From: Xenopus tropicalis
Taxonomy: Eukaryota; Chordata; Amphibia; Anura; Pipidae
Length of the DNA: 64,000 bases
Reading direction: 5' to 3'
NCBI RefSeq assembly: GCF_000004195.4
Contig: NC_030678.2
Location: 65,529,378 to 65,593,377 of the forward strand
Under the pieces are notes generated by a model. The model was not told the origin of the DNA. It did no database searches and saw only the letters and a list, made by a program, of their open reading frames with translations. The translations under genes and the position numbers were made by a program. Numbering within the stretch: position 1 is the stretch's first letter; each line of letters starts with the position of its first letter. This document shows positions 11,881 to 22,559 of the stretch, piece after piece.

Positions 11881-11894
11881 GTTTTGCATTTTCT

Positions 11895-12245
11895 CCGCCG
11901 CCGGCCCTAGCTTCTTTCCCATTGAAATGCTGCAGCCACTGAGAGAGGAGTGGGCGTGAGACGTGGGCGGGGACTTTGGTGACGTCATTTCCCCGCCCAC
12001 GTCAGTCACGCTGGGGTCCTGCTCTCTTGTGCTGCTCCCGGCCCGCCCAGCCCTCCTGAAAAGCTGTTCACTTTGCTGGCAGCGTCTGTGACACGATCCT
12101 GCTAAGTAAGCATCTTGAATCTCTTTATTGAAAAATAATATTTTGCCAAATAAAAAAAAAACGTTCTTCATACTAAAGGAGTCAAATCTGTTTATTCTAT
12201 AGACTGTACCTAATGAAAAGAAATGTGTTTTTTTTTTACATGCAA
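11895..12245 (+). promoter_or_regulatory. GC-rich block, copy 2, with perfect CRE
   Basis: Near-duplicate of 10240-10570. A perfect TGACGTCA (11980-11987) lies between cgtgggcgggga (11962-11973) and tccccgcccacg (11990-12001), so the CRE sits inside a hairpin made of two GC boxes. The donor-like gtaagt of copy 1 is ctaagt here, so it is lost. Known: TGACGTCA binds CREB/ATF and GC boxes bind Sp/KLF proteins. Function here is inference. Confidence 0.4.
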
Positions 12246-12365
12246 CTCCCTGCAACTTTGACACCTCAACTGGCTGTTTTTTGGTATTTTCTCCTGCAAC
12301 AACTCCCTGCACCCAATCCTACAGTGTCCCTGCCCATCAGTATTATGTTCTGCAATCGCTATGAG

Positions 12366-12895
12366 GGTTTTTTACATGCAACTCCCTGCAACTTGTACTT
12401 TGATACCTAAGCTGGGTTTTTTTGGTATTTTCTCCTGCAACAACTCCCTGCAACTTGTACTTTGACACCTAAAGTGGCTTTTTTTGCATTTTCTCCTGCA
12501 ACAACTCCCTGCAACTTGTACTTTGACACCTAAACTGGCTTTTTTTGCATTTTCTCCTGCAACAACTCCCTGCAACTTGTACTTTGACACCTAAACTGGC
12601 TTTTTTTTTTGGTATTTTCTCCTGCAACAACTCCCTGCAACTTGTACTTTGACACCTAAACTGTCTTTTTTTTGCATTTTCTCCTGCAACAACTCCCTGC
12701 AACTTGTACTTTGACACCTAAACTGGCTTTTTTTTGGTATTTTCTCCTGCAACAACTCCCTGCAACTTGTACTTTGACACCTAAACTGTCTTTTTTTTTG
12801 CATTTTCTCCTGCAACAACTCCCTGCAACTTGTACTTTGACACCTAAACTGGATTTTTTTTGCATTTTTTACTGTAACAACTCCCTGCAACTTGT
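12366..12895 (+). repeat. 63-bp minisatellite array 2, about 9 units
   Basis: Same monomer as array 1 but with longer, variable T-runs and gcattttctcc alternating with ggtattttctcc. Unit length varies by a few bases, so no long frame stays open. A lone partial unit pair lies at 12238-12330. Confidence 0.92.
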
Positions 12896-13222
12896 AAAGA
12901 TCAGGCAGCAGCACAGGACAGCTATGTGCAGACTGGTAACAGATACACAGGCAGGGGGGTGGGAGGGGTTTTCCCTGCTACAGCAGAGTTCCGCCTGTCA
13001 GTCAGTGCTGTGACCATTTCCTGTGGGAGAATGAAGAGACACTCCCATCTCTCATTTCAGTTTAGCTTCAGAGGAGTGAAGATCTCTCTGCAGCTCTGAT
13101 ATAAAAACGATTTTAGCAGGTAAAATGCATTCAAATCGGTTTTTTTTCTGCAAGATTACATAGATTGAAGAAAGATGAATCATATAACTGAATATGAAGG
13201 TGATATGAAATGTCTCCTTTAA

Positions 13223-13395
13223 TTCTGCCATTTAAAATGTTATTCTTGAACCAACAAATGTATTTTTTTTAGTTGTAATATTGCAGTATAGGCAGCCATC
13301 TCCGTGCATTGTCTCTGATTCTGGGCTTTCAGAAGAAGCAAGTATTACACAATAGAACTGCTTTCAGATAAACTATTGTTTTTCCTACATAAGGT
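13223..13395 (-). mobile_element. T2 MITE remnant abutting the large element
   Basis: The reverse complement matches the MITE at 37484-37740 over its middle (ttacagctaaaa-like, acatttgttggttca, agaactgctttcag). Its outer end is missing where the 3.16-kb element begins. Confidence 0.65.
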
Positions 13396-13399
13396 GCTT

Positions 13400-14375
13400 T
13401 CAATATGACCCAAGTCGCAAAACAGGGTTTTTCCTGCTTCAGGGTTGATCTCATGTCTAGCTGTAGGTTGAGCTATTTAGCAATGCAATGATTGAGGGTA
13501 AAATTTCCACTGCTTCTCACTGTGTTTAATGTATTTGTGGTGCTCCTACCTAATGTCTTTCACATTATTTAATGTATTTTGGGTGCCGCTGCTTCTGCCC
13601 CTTACTGTATAACATATTTAGGATCTGGAGTTAATGTTCATAAAAGTCTATGTACCATTATTTACATGTCCATACTATGTGTATAGCTCCTTTTTCTGTA
13701 CAAGCTAATTGAGGCTAATGTATTTTAGCTGGAGAGAAATACCTTAAGCCACCCTAACTTATTGGTATAGGCTGTTTTTGTCTGTTATCTCTCACTAAAA
13801 TTTAGAACAATACTAGCAGTGAAAATAGCCCATGTAAGCTCTATCAGTTCAAGCGGCTGAAACCTTCAGGGAACTGCTATCTTTTACCTGCCCATTGTTC
13901 TGCTGGCAGGCTGCTGGAGGGGGGAGGGGGAGAGGTTGATTTGACTCCAACTTGCAGCGCAACAGTAAAGGATGACTGAAGTTTATCAAGTACAAGTCAC
14001 ATGTCTGAGGGCACCTGGGAAAGTTAGAAAATGGCTTGTCCATGTCAAAGTTCAAAATGAAATGAGAGGATTATGCTGGAGCAGTGCTATTAACTGATGA
14101 TTTTTGATTCGTTGCTATGGGATACTGCTCAAATATATTTGGCCAATGTTGATAAATGACCCCCCATTATATAGTTTGCATAGTTATGTATTTGGGGCAA
14201 AAGTTTCTACTGCATCTTGCTGTGTTTAATGTATTTGGGTTGCCAGTACACTCTGCTTGTCACTGTATATAAAGTATTTATGATCTGAAGGCTTAGTCAC
14301 TGAACCATCATTTACAATTGTATACTGTGTTGTTGCTCTTAATTTTGGAGAGGTTTTTTTTCTAATAACTTTTTA
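13400..14375. other. No gene; old direct duplication about 700 bp apart
   Basis: 13496-13690 (tttccactgcttctcactgt, tttaatgtattt, actgtataacatattta) resembles 14196-14345 (tttctactgcatcttgctgt, tttaatgtattt, actgtatataaagtattta) in the same order with gaps. The remaining sequence shows nothing I can assign. Confidence 0.5.
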
Positions 14376-15000
14376 TTAGTTTTTACAATACATGTAAACC
14401 ATAATAATTACACAGCTTACTTTATCAATATTTGTAGAGAGAAAAGTAAAACGTAACTTAACAAATAGAAATTTCAAACGGTAGCTCCCAAAGCAAAAAA
14501 AAAAAACAAAAAAAAAAAATAATTGTAAATATTTGCAAAATTCAGATTTCTCTAGATTGTATTCTTCCTTTAGAGAAGTAAATGTTTTAAGTTGATCCAT
14601 ATTATATGTCTTTTAAATTGAGAGAACTTTCTTTACTCTAACCTTTGAGATCTGTTTTCAGAATGGGTTCAAAAATAGAAATTGGTGCCAACGGAGAAGT
14701 AAAAGGAGAGTATAAAGGATCAATTGTGCTTTTTCTCCAAATTTTGACTGCAACTTTCAAAATAGGAGGCAAATTTATGTAATTATTCTCAACACCTTCA
14801 CCATCTGACCGTAGTAGTTTATACAATGAAAATGATTTCAGAAGAGTAGTTTCAATTTCTACCCATTTCTTTTGTGACTGTATGGATAGTAAGTCTATAG
14901 TTTGATTTAAAATATTGGCTTTGAGGTATTTCTTAAGATCTGGAGCTCCAAGACCTGCTTCATCTTTATTTCTTTGAAGAATAGTTTGTGCCAGCATGGT
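14376..15000 (-). mobile_element. Tx1/L1-like LINE ORF2 C-terminal fragment
   Basis: A minus-strand frame of 119 residues at 14638-14997 reads GLGAPDLKKYLKANILNQ and KKWVEIE. This resembles the region after the reverse transcriptase in L1/Tx1-type ORF2 proteins (GGLGLPDLxxYxxA). An A-rich segment at 14500-14520 lies beyond. The piece is truncated on both sides and its right edge abuts the CR1 copy at 15000. Family is by resemblance. Confidence 0.6.
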
Positions 15001-16285
15001 TTTATGCGTAACAGATCTTGCCAGACTAATTTAGTCGCCTATTATGAGGAGGTGAGCAGGAACCTTGATGCAGAGTGGCAGAGGATGTCATGTACTTAGA
15101 CTTTGCTAAATGTTTGATACTGTACTTCACAGAAAGTTAATGATAAAATTGAGGAATATTGGCGTAGAACATAATATTTGTAATTGGATTGAGAACTGGC
15201 TGAAGGATAGATAAGAGTGGTGGTAAATGCAACATTTTCTAATTGGGCCAGTATTGTTAGTGGAGTACCGCAGGGGTCAGTCCTCGGTCCTTTTCTTTTT
15301 AACTTGTTTATTAATGACCTAGAGGTGGTTTCTATTTTTGCTGACAACACTAAATTATCCAAAACTATAAAACATGCAAGATGCTGCCACTTTGCAGAGT
15401 AATTTGACAGAATTGGAAAACTGGGCAGCAAATTGGAAAATGAGGTTTAATGTGGAAAAGTGCAAAGTTATGCACTTTGGTAGAAATAATGGAAATTTGA
15501 GCTATCTACTAAATGGTAGTGTGTTGGGGGTATCCTTAATGGAGAAGGATCTGGTTTTTTTTGTAGATAACAAGTTGTCTAATTCCAGGCAGTGTCATTC
15601 TGTGGCTACTAAAGCAAATAAAGTGCTGTCTTGTATAAAAAAGGGCATTGACTCAGGGGATGAAAACATAATTTTGCCTCTTTATAGGTCCCTGGTAAGG
15701 CCTCACCTTGAGTATTCAGTGCAGTTTTGGGCTCCAGTCCTTAAGAAGGATATTAATGAGCGGGAGAGAGTGCAGAGATGAAAATGTTAAAGGGGGTGGA
15801 AGATTTAAGCTATGAGGTTAGACTGTCAAGGTTGGGGTTGTTTTCTCTGGAAAAAGGTGCTTGCAAGGGGACATGATTACAAGTACATCAGAGGAGATAA
15901 TAGGCAGATAGGGAATGTTCTTTTTTCCAATAAAAATAATCAGCGCACCAGAGGCCACCCCTTTAGATTAGAGGAACGGAGCTTCCATTTGAAGCAGCAT
16001 AAGTGGTTTTTCATGGTGAGGGCAGTGAGTTTGTGGAATGCACTTCCTAGTGATGTGGTAATGGCAGATTCTGTTAATGCCTTTAATAGGGGCCTGGATG
16101 ACTTCTTGAACAAGCATAGCATCCAAGGCCATTGGGATACTAAAATCTACAGTTAGAATTGATGTTGGTATGTATAGTTTATGTATGTGAGTGTATAGAT
16201 AGGTCAGTATAGGTTTGTATGTGCTGGGTTTACTTGGAAGAGTTGAACTTGATGCTCTTTTTTTCCAACCTTAAACTATGTAAAT
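15000..16285 (+). mobile_element. CR1-like LINE, 3' half with reverse transcriptase remnant
   Basis: Starts near HGFMRNRSCQTNLV (reverse transcriptase fingers). Stop-broken frames follow: [20 protein letters not shown] (15250-15320), then a catalytic-box region reading FADNTKLS, where canonical FADDTKLS has its second Asp changed to Asn (about 15337-15360). Next comes the thumb (15374-15781, NVEKCKVMHFGRN, then RPHLEYSVQFWAP) and the C-terminus (15812-16156, RGHPFRLEERSFHLKQHKW). The 3' UTR ends near 16285 with ttccaaccttaaactatgt. It is inactive because of stops and 5' truncation. Confidence 0.88.
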
Positions 16286-16787
16286 CACTGCCCATGCATA
16301 ATTGAATATCCTCACTTCTGCATTTTTGCACTTTTAAGTGAGAAGTCACTTTTACCCATGGCAATTTAGATTTACTACTATGGTGTAGAGAGAAATATTC
16401 TGAGAAAATTTGCAATAGGTCTTTGTTTTTTTATTATTTGTGGTTTTTGAAGTATTTAGCTTTTTGTTCAGCATATCAGTGTTGTTGATTCATTCCTTAG
16501 CGAATCTCATTATTACTGCTATCAAAATTTGGAGTCTGGAACATTTATGCAAATTCATTCTCCTTCCTCTCTCTAGTACACAATTGCTTATAGTAGTGTC
16601 TGAAAATGTTATTGTTAGCATGGATATACAGTTTGAATCTTGTGTTACTAAAATACCTAAAAATCAGACAAGTTTGACAGGGTTGTCCCATATTCCCTAT
16701 TTTTCTTGCCTTTTATTTGAAAACATTAAGCTAAGTTGATTGATCTGCATCCACAAAGTTCAAGAATTACCATTTCAAATAAACAGT
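16286..16787. other. No gene recognised
   Basis: AT-rich single-copy-looking DNA. A 99-residue open frame at 16440-16739 resembles nothing I know, and there is no splice or codon evidence for it. Confidence 0.4.
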
Positions 16788-17318
16788 ATAAAAGGGGATG
16801 TAAAGTCAAAAATCATAATCCTTGTGTGTGTTATTTAGACCAAATGAAAAAAAATTGCAATATAAACCCATTAAAAATTTTCTAACTTTTTTAAATTAAA
16901 AAGCCTTTGTATTTTGCATCTATTCCCTTGACGTGAGCTTTGATCACAGCTCCTGAAAACCTGCAGGGCCAGTGGCCTTCCTGATCTGAAAAAACCAGGG
17001 GACTGATCTGTACCAGACTGGAAACAAAAACAAAACCAGGGACTGTCCTATACCACATTTGAAAAAACAAACAAACAAAAAAAAGCCCAGAGGAGTTTGT
17101 TTTCTGGGTTGTCATTTGTTAATTGCAAGTCTGGCACAGGTAAGGGAGGAATTCCTGATTCAGGCTGCAGACACTGGGAAGTTCAGAGCTCTAGTTAGTT
17201 GTGTTTTAACCCTGTTTTTTCATGTTTTTTTTGTAGAACAACATCTGTTATAGTGTTTTCCTATGTTAGGGCTATATACAAACACTGAGTTAAGATTTTG
17301 ACATTACATTCCCTTTAA
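16788..17318. mobile_element. T2-like MITE, left end decayed
   Basis: Left edge ATAAAAGGGGATGTAAAGTC and right edge GACATTACATTCCCTTTAA are imperfect inverted repeats. The right TTAA is intact at 17315-17318; the left is ATAA. Length about 530 bp, non-coding. Confidence 0.65.
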
Positions 17319-17539
17319 GTCTGTTTATTTGCTGAAACTTAATATTAACCCTTACCAAGCCCCTTACACCTTATTTAACAACTTTGCTTATCCAGTTTGC
17401 TGTTTTTTAAGATCTTACAGTTAACAATTCTGAACCTGAAGTGTTAGGTGTCAAATTGCCACCACCCAAGGTTAAACTTTTCGCTCTTTATCTTTTCCAG
17501 TGCCCAAGGCAGATCTTAGTACTTAGTTAGTAGTTTACA

Positions 17540-18540
17540 AAAACTTTTAACCAGGTTTATTTTGGATTTTGGTGATTCCAGAGTCCACACCCACTCTATA
17601 CAAGGACAAAAAACATGGAGGCCTTTTCTTGTCAAATTTATAAAGATATTAAATAGCCCTTTGCTTAATTATATTATTTGTCCCCTCTAATTTGGGTTCA
17701 AACATCAGAAAGTCCAATTAATCTTGCCTCTAGTTTGCCTAGAGGTTAAGCAATTAGCCTTTAATGTGGACCCTGGACCCTTTGTTACCTCCTTGTGACC
17801 TTGAAACAGTCACTTAATCTCCTGGTGTACCTATAATTGCTTGTTTAAAAGCACTTTGAGTCACATGGGAGAAAAGCTATATAAATGATATCCTTACCTA
17901 TACCACTTTATAAACCAGCTGCCCCACTTTGGGGTAATCCTAAATTTCTCCTGGGTCTAGAAGCTGCTTCTTTTCTATGGAAGTTTGCTTAAGGTATAAA
18001 ATATATTAAAGATCTTTTTAGAAGCAAAGGAAATTTCACTTGGTCATCTTTTGAACATCAATTCCTCCACCCATTACCGGAAAATTTAGTTTTTCTCAAT
18101 TGCAACATTACCTTCAATCATTACAATACATAGACAATCACCTTTCTCTTCCTATACTGGTTTTGCGACCATGTGTTTCCTCCACTCAGGTTTGATTTCC
18201 TTACTGTACCATACCTTAATGTTAGTATCTGATAGAATTCCCCTATCTTATATCAAACACTGGGAACAGGATTTGAGAAGGGACTAATACATATTCTATT
18301 AACTTGGGCCAGGTGGAAACTTCTTAAAAATTTTTAATCAGATGGTACCTAGTTCCCAAACGAGTACACAGAATGTTTCTATTCCAATCTTCGTTATGCT
18401 TTAGATATTGTGGCAGAGAGGGAACTATGGGTTACATGGTAGAAATATCCTTTAGTACAAAGTTTTTGATCTAGAGTTTTCAGAATGATTGATGCTATTA
18501 CTCATATACTGTACATCTCAGGAAAGATCCTTGGATAGTA
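17540..18540 (+). mobile_element. Tx1/L1-like LINE ORF2 fragment, heavily decayed
   Basis: Conceptual frames read KKHGGLFLSNLYKDIK (about 17600-17650) and HWEQDLRRD (about 18258-18285), spaced as in the C-terminal third of Tx1/L1 ORF2 proteins. Many stops and shifts. The assignment rests on these short motifs only. Confidence 0.5.
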
Positions 18541-19405
18541 ACATACATAGTAACGTTAAGTTAGGTTGAAAAAAGACATATGTCCATCAATTTCAACCTT
18601 GCTGCCTATATATGACCTGCTTAATTGCTAGTTGATCCAGAGGAAGGCAAAAAACCCCATCTGAAGCCTCTCTAATTTGCAGCAGAGGGGGGGAAATTCC
18701 TTCCTTCCAAGATGGCAATCGGACCAGTCTCTGGATCAACTTGTACTAAGAGCTATTGCCCATAACCCTGTATTTCCTCAGTTGCTAAAAAGCCATCCAA
18801 CCTCTTCTTGAAGCTTTCTAATGTATCAGCCAGTACAACTGATCCAGGGAGGGAATTCTACAACCTCACAGCTGTAACATTAAAAAAAAATCCTTTCTTA
18901 TTTAGACAGAACCTCCTTTCTTCTAATTGGAATGGGTTTCCTTGTGTCAGTTGGAAGGACATACTCATAAATGAAGCATGAGAGAGATTGTCATATGATC
19001 CCCTTATATATTTATATTTATTATATCCACCTTTTAGTGCTCCTTCTCCAGTGTAAACAACCATAACTTGACCAGTCTTTTTTCTTATCTGAGGCTTTCC
19101 ATAACCTTTACCAGTTTAGGTGCCCTTCCCTGTACTCTCTCTAACTCAATAATGTCCCATTTGAGCACAGGAGACCAAAACTGAATGGCATATACTAGAT
19201 GGGGCTAGACCAGCACTCTGTAAAGTGGAAGAATAACCCCCTCCTGAATCTATGCCCCTTTTAATACATCTCAAGTGCAGTTCCATTTAGGGTATAAGCA
19301 ACTTGTGTATTTCTACATCCCAGTTGCATGACCTTACATTTATCCACATTAAGTCTCATCTGCCACTAAGCTACCCAGATTGCTAGTTTGTCAAGATAGC
19401 TTTGT
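18541..19405 (-). mobile_element. CR1-like LINE 3' end, minus strand
   Basis: The reverse complement gives the 3' third of a CR1-like element: thumb and C-terminus (YKYIRGSYDNLSHA and FQLEERRFCLNKK within 18858-19064) and a 3' end at 18541 (taacgttaagttaggttgaa). It shares its tail motif (gttgatccag ... aggaaggcaaaaaa) with the LINE at 2095-5450, so the two belong to one subfamily, distinct from the copy at 15000-16285. Confidence 0.8.
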
Positions 19406-19854
19406 TAAATTTGTGGAACATAAACCATAACTAGACAACTAGTCACTTTTATATGTAACATCTGATTTTTGTGGCTTACTTCTTCTTTTTTAATTCCCCA
19501 TCTCAAGGCATGCATTATAACAATCATGATCAATAAAAAATTAACCTCCATATTATCTGGCATCCATGACAAATTTCTTAAAATTTGGGAACCTTCACTC
19601 ACGAGCTGTTGTGTCTGGACTTGATCTCTCTCTCCTTTTAGCATAGCTTATAAGTAGTTATTTAGTTACTTTTCTATATTTCTATGGTTTTCTTGACATA
19701 CTTTCAGTGTTCTCTAAGGTTATGGGAGCAAGATCTCACTGGTGGCCTCCCACAGTCACCCTAAATCATTTGTAGTAGTACTAACATCAAACAGGTTAAC
19801 ATAAATATAATAAGACAGACAATAAAAAGCCAAGCAGGTTTCTTATTTTGTTCT
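19406..19854. other. No gene recognised
   Basis: A 79-residue minus-strand frame (19405-19644) lacks any recognisable motif. Nothing else is seen. Confidence 0.35.
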
Positions 19855-20448
19855 AAATGCTGAAAAATCTTGGTCTTAGTAATGTTGTTTATACATGGAT
19901 AAGATACTGGTTACAGGACGGGAGGTGTGGTTGTTAATGGTACATTCTATGCTTAGAGTAGGGTCCTTAATAGGATCCCGCAGGGTTCTGTATTGGGTTT
20001 ACTTTTTTTTAACTTGTAAGTAAAGTATTAATGTTTGAAGATGACACAAAATTATTCAGCCCAACTAGTTCTATCCAGGATTTTAACAAACTGGCAATCT
20101 GGGCAGCTAAGTGGCAGATGAGATTCAGTGTTGATAAATGTAAGGTTATGTACCTATGATGTAAAAATATGAAAGCAACCTATACCCTCAGGCAAAATCA
20201 TAATGGAGAAGGACTTTATGGTTCTTGTAGATAATAAACTTTAGCTTTAGCAGCTGCAAGGGCAAACAGTTTTGAGCTGTGTTAAAAGGGGCATTGTTTT
20301 AAGAGGGTCATTCTTCTACTTTACAAAGTGTTGTTAAGGCCCCATCTAGAATATGATGTGAATTTTTGGTCTACAGTGCTCAAACAGGATATTTGAATTA
20401 GAGAGAGAGTCCAAAGAGGGCAACTAAGCTGAGAAATTGTATGGAAGC
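19855..20448 (+). mobile_element. CR1-like LINE fragment, split by MITEs
   Basis: Frames read LGLSNVVYTWIRYWLQD (about 19870-19920) and then FNKLAIWAAKWQMRFSVDKC (about 20085-20145), the end of the reverse transcriptase and the thumb. The copy is interrupted at TTAA (20449) by two T2 MITEs and its 3' end resumes at 21287-21475. Confidence 0.8.
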
Positions 20449-20921
20449 TTAAAGGAGAAAGAAAGGTAAAAACTAAGTAAGCTTTATCAGAAAGGTCTAT
20501 GTAAATACAGCCATAAGCATTCACAGAAATGCTGCATTGAGTTCCATGTCAAAAGATTTGTTGTGTCTGTTTTCCTCTGCCAGAGACATGCAGCTTTCTG
20601 CTCTCTCCCCTCTCCTGCTCCCCTCTTCCTCAAGAACTCACTCTCCCCCCCTTAGGAATGTGGATCTGAGCCAATCAGCAGGAAGCTCCTCATAGTCTAA
20701 CTAACTGAGCATGTACTTGGTCTGGGTCTCCGTGCAGGAGCGAGGCATTATGGGAACTTTCTTTACACAGCTTAGAGTTTTTTCTTCCTGTTTGGCTTCT
20801 GATCATCTGAACAGGAGAAATATGGGGAGACTTAAGGGCACTATTGAATCAACTGAAGGTATGCCTGCATCTTGAGATTAACTCTTTATTAGCCTTTTTT
20901 TCTCCTTCCTTCTTCCTTTAA
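20449..20921. mobile_element. T2-family MITE, 473 bp
   Basis: Left end TTAAAGGAGAAAGAAAGG, right end CCTTCCTTCTTCCTTTAA. The interior includes a pyrimidine-rich tract (20586-20650) and gagccaatcagcaggaagc. An opposite-orientation copy of the same subfamily is at 45864-46328. The right TTAA (20918-20921) is also the left TTAA of the next MITE. Confidence 0.88.
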
Positions 20922-21286
20922 AGTGATACTGACACGAAAAAATGACTTTTCAAATTATGAATCTACATAAAAAGTTACCTATAGGTCATGTTGATCTTTT
21001 TTCACTGTTAGGGCTGGTTTTGTATGTAATTGTTGCTTGAAGTTCCTAAACCTGACTGTTTTGCCAACCTGACTGTCCCTTCACAGCCTGTCAGTTATAG
21101 CTTCTAATGCTAACAGACTACTGCTGCACAAATATGGCCACCCTCTCCTAGAAGAACATGGGGGATCAGACAAGGAATGGAAAAGCATCAGGAAATACTT
21201 TTTTGCCAAAATTATAAAGCTCATAAAAAGACAATGTTATGATAGATGTAAAAAAGGTTTAATTTCTGGTGTCAGGATCTCTTTAA
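20918..21286. mobile_element. T2-family MITE sharing a TTAA with its neighbour
   Basis: Left end TTAAAGTGATACTGACAC; right end GTGTCAGGATCTCTTTAA at 21269-21286. The inverted ends pair over about 18 bp with a few mismatches. A different subfamily from the MITE on its left. Confidence 0.85.
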
Positions 21287-21475
21287 GGACACTGTATAAA
21301 AACTCTCTAATGCTTTATTTGTCTGTTGGAATGATCCAGTAGTATTAATGTTTGTATGTATAGTTTATGTATGTGTTGGTATAGATTGGTAAGTATAGGT
21401 TGTGTGTGCTGGGCTTACTTGGAAGGGTTGAACTTGGTGGACTTTGATCTTTTTTCAACCCTATGTAACTATGTA
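21287..21475 (+). mobile_element. CR1-like LINE 3' end (continuation)
   Basis: Resumes with aaaactctctaatgcttta, which matches the 3' UTR side of other copies, then tagtattaatgtttgtatg, and ends ttttttcaaccctatgtaac. Together with 19855-20448 it makes one insertion split by two MITEs. Confidence 0.8.
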
Positions 21476-21863
21476 TAGAGTCTAGGTCTGGAGAGAACCT
21501 CAAAAAGAGTTTCAGTAATTGAGTTGCTATGTAGTACAGGAGTAGATCAGCTCCACCTTACCTTAGTATTGGAGACTAGTTTGGTCCAAGTAGTCCTTTA
21601 AGTTTTATTGTTCCAGATAAGTGGTTCATTGTTTTTATTTACTACATGCATTGAATTTATTATCCAGAATGCTTGTGACCTGGGGTTTTCCACATAAGTG
21701 ATATTTGTCTAATGTGTATCATAATACCTTAGGTCTAATAAAAATCATTTAAACCCAGCAGGACTGTTTTTTCACCAATACTGATTCACAGTGCTTAATT
21801 AAGATCAAGTACAAGATACTGTTTTATTATTACAGTGAGAAAGGATTTTTTTTTTTTTTTAAC

Positions 21864-22116
21864 GCAGCCCATTCTTTTTTACTGGCCTGTACTGACAAAA
21901 GTGCATGTAAGTGCTGAATGCAGGACAAATGCAACATGATGCATTCCACCTGTGTTAAGCACATACACGTGCATGTGTCAGTACAGGTCGGTAAGCAAGA
22001 ATGGGCTGCATTTCGTCCTGTGTGGTGGCATTTTACTGTGTTCCACTGCAAGAGAGTGCAGGACAAAATGCAACCCATTCTTTCTTACAGACTTGTACTG
22101 ACACATGCGCAGGGTG
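21864..22116. mobile_element. Foldback element with three related arms
   Basis: gcagcccattc plus ctgtactgac (21865-21900) recurs inverted as gtcagtacaggtcggtaagc ... gaatgggctgc (21978-22012) and again direct as caacccattctttctt ... cttgtactgacacatgc (22070-22110). This gives alternative hairpins. Non-coding; superfamily unknown. Confidence 0.6.
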
Positions 22117-22559
22117 AAACGTCCGTGATCATGAGCCCTTACCTGCCTGGGTCTACTAATTGGGCTCAGATGGACTGCATTAATCCACTGCTCAGCTAAA
22201 GGGATAGGAATAAACAAAATTTTCAAGGGGGTGGACCATTAAACCTACTTAACCTTTTCTTGCTAAGTGACCTATACCAAAGCTTTGCAGCTAAGACCAT
22301 TGGAGTGCATTTCACAAATTTTTTGTTGTTTCGAGAATCTTTTCAAAGACAAAGCGAACCGGGACAGATTCACTCATCACTATTCGCGATGATGATAGAC
22401 CCCTCACATCTGAAATCATGAAAATCAGGGGAGAACTTCTTCTGGCTGTGGGGGCTCTGCATAAAGAGAAATTGCACTTCTGTTCCAATGATGCTGTGGT
22501 TGCCTTAGCTCCAGTTACATAATCCTCTCATCAGTTGGTCTACTAGTGAAATCTCCCGC
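22117..22559. other. No gene; short MITE scrap
   Basis: 22320-22385 contains gacaaagcgaaccgggacag, which resembles the end of a dispersed Xenopus repeat. 22400-22560 might be the 5' side of the Gypsy relic, but no motif is recognisable. Confidence 0.3.

Larger units (their letters stand above)
10062..13222. mobile_element. Large T2-like element, 3.16 kb, with two internal 63-bp arrays
   Basis: The left end TTAAAGGAGACATATAC and right end ATGTCTCCTTTAA form an inverted repeat starting with TTAAAGGA, the signature of Xenopus T2 MITEs. TTAA at each edge is the likely target duplication. The inside is a duplication: a GC-rich block (10240-10570) then tandem array 1, and again a GC-rich block (11895-12245) then array 2. 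No transposase was seen. The 580-residue minus-strand frame and the 368-residue plus-strand frame are open only because the unit is 63 bp, divisible by three, and lacks stops; they should not be annotated as proteins. The left flank is CR1; the right flank is another MITE remnant. Confidence 0.8.

Noticed and set aside
10570..12312. 580-residue open frame on the minus strand (and 368- and 348-residue frames overlapping it)
   Set aside because: They are translations of a 63-bp tandem repeat with a period divisible by three; open on both strands and in several frames, with no start context, domain or codon signal.
16440..16739. 99-residue hydrophobic open frame as a small membrane protein
   Set aside because: AT-rich sequence yields hydrophobic residues by chance; no start context or homology recognised.
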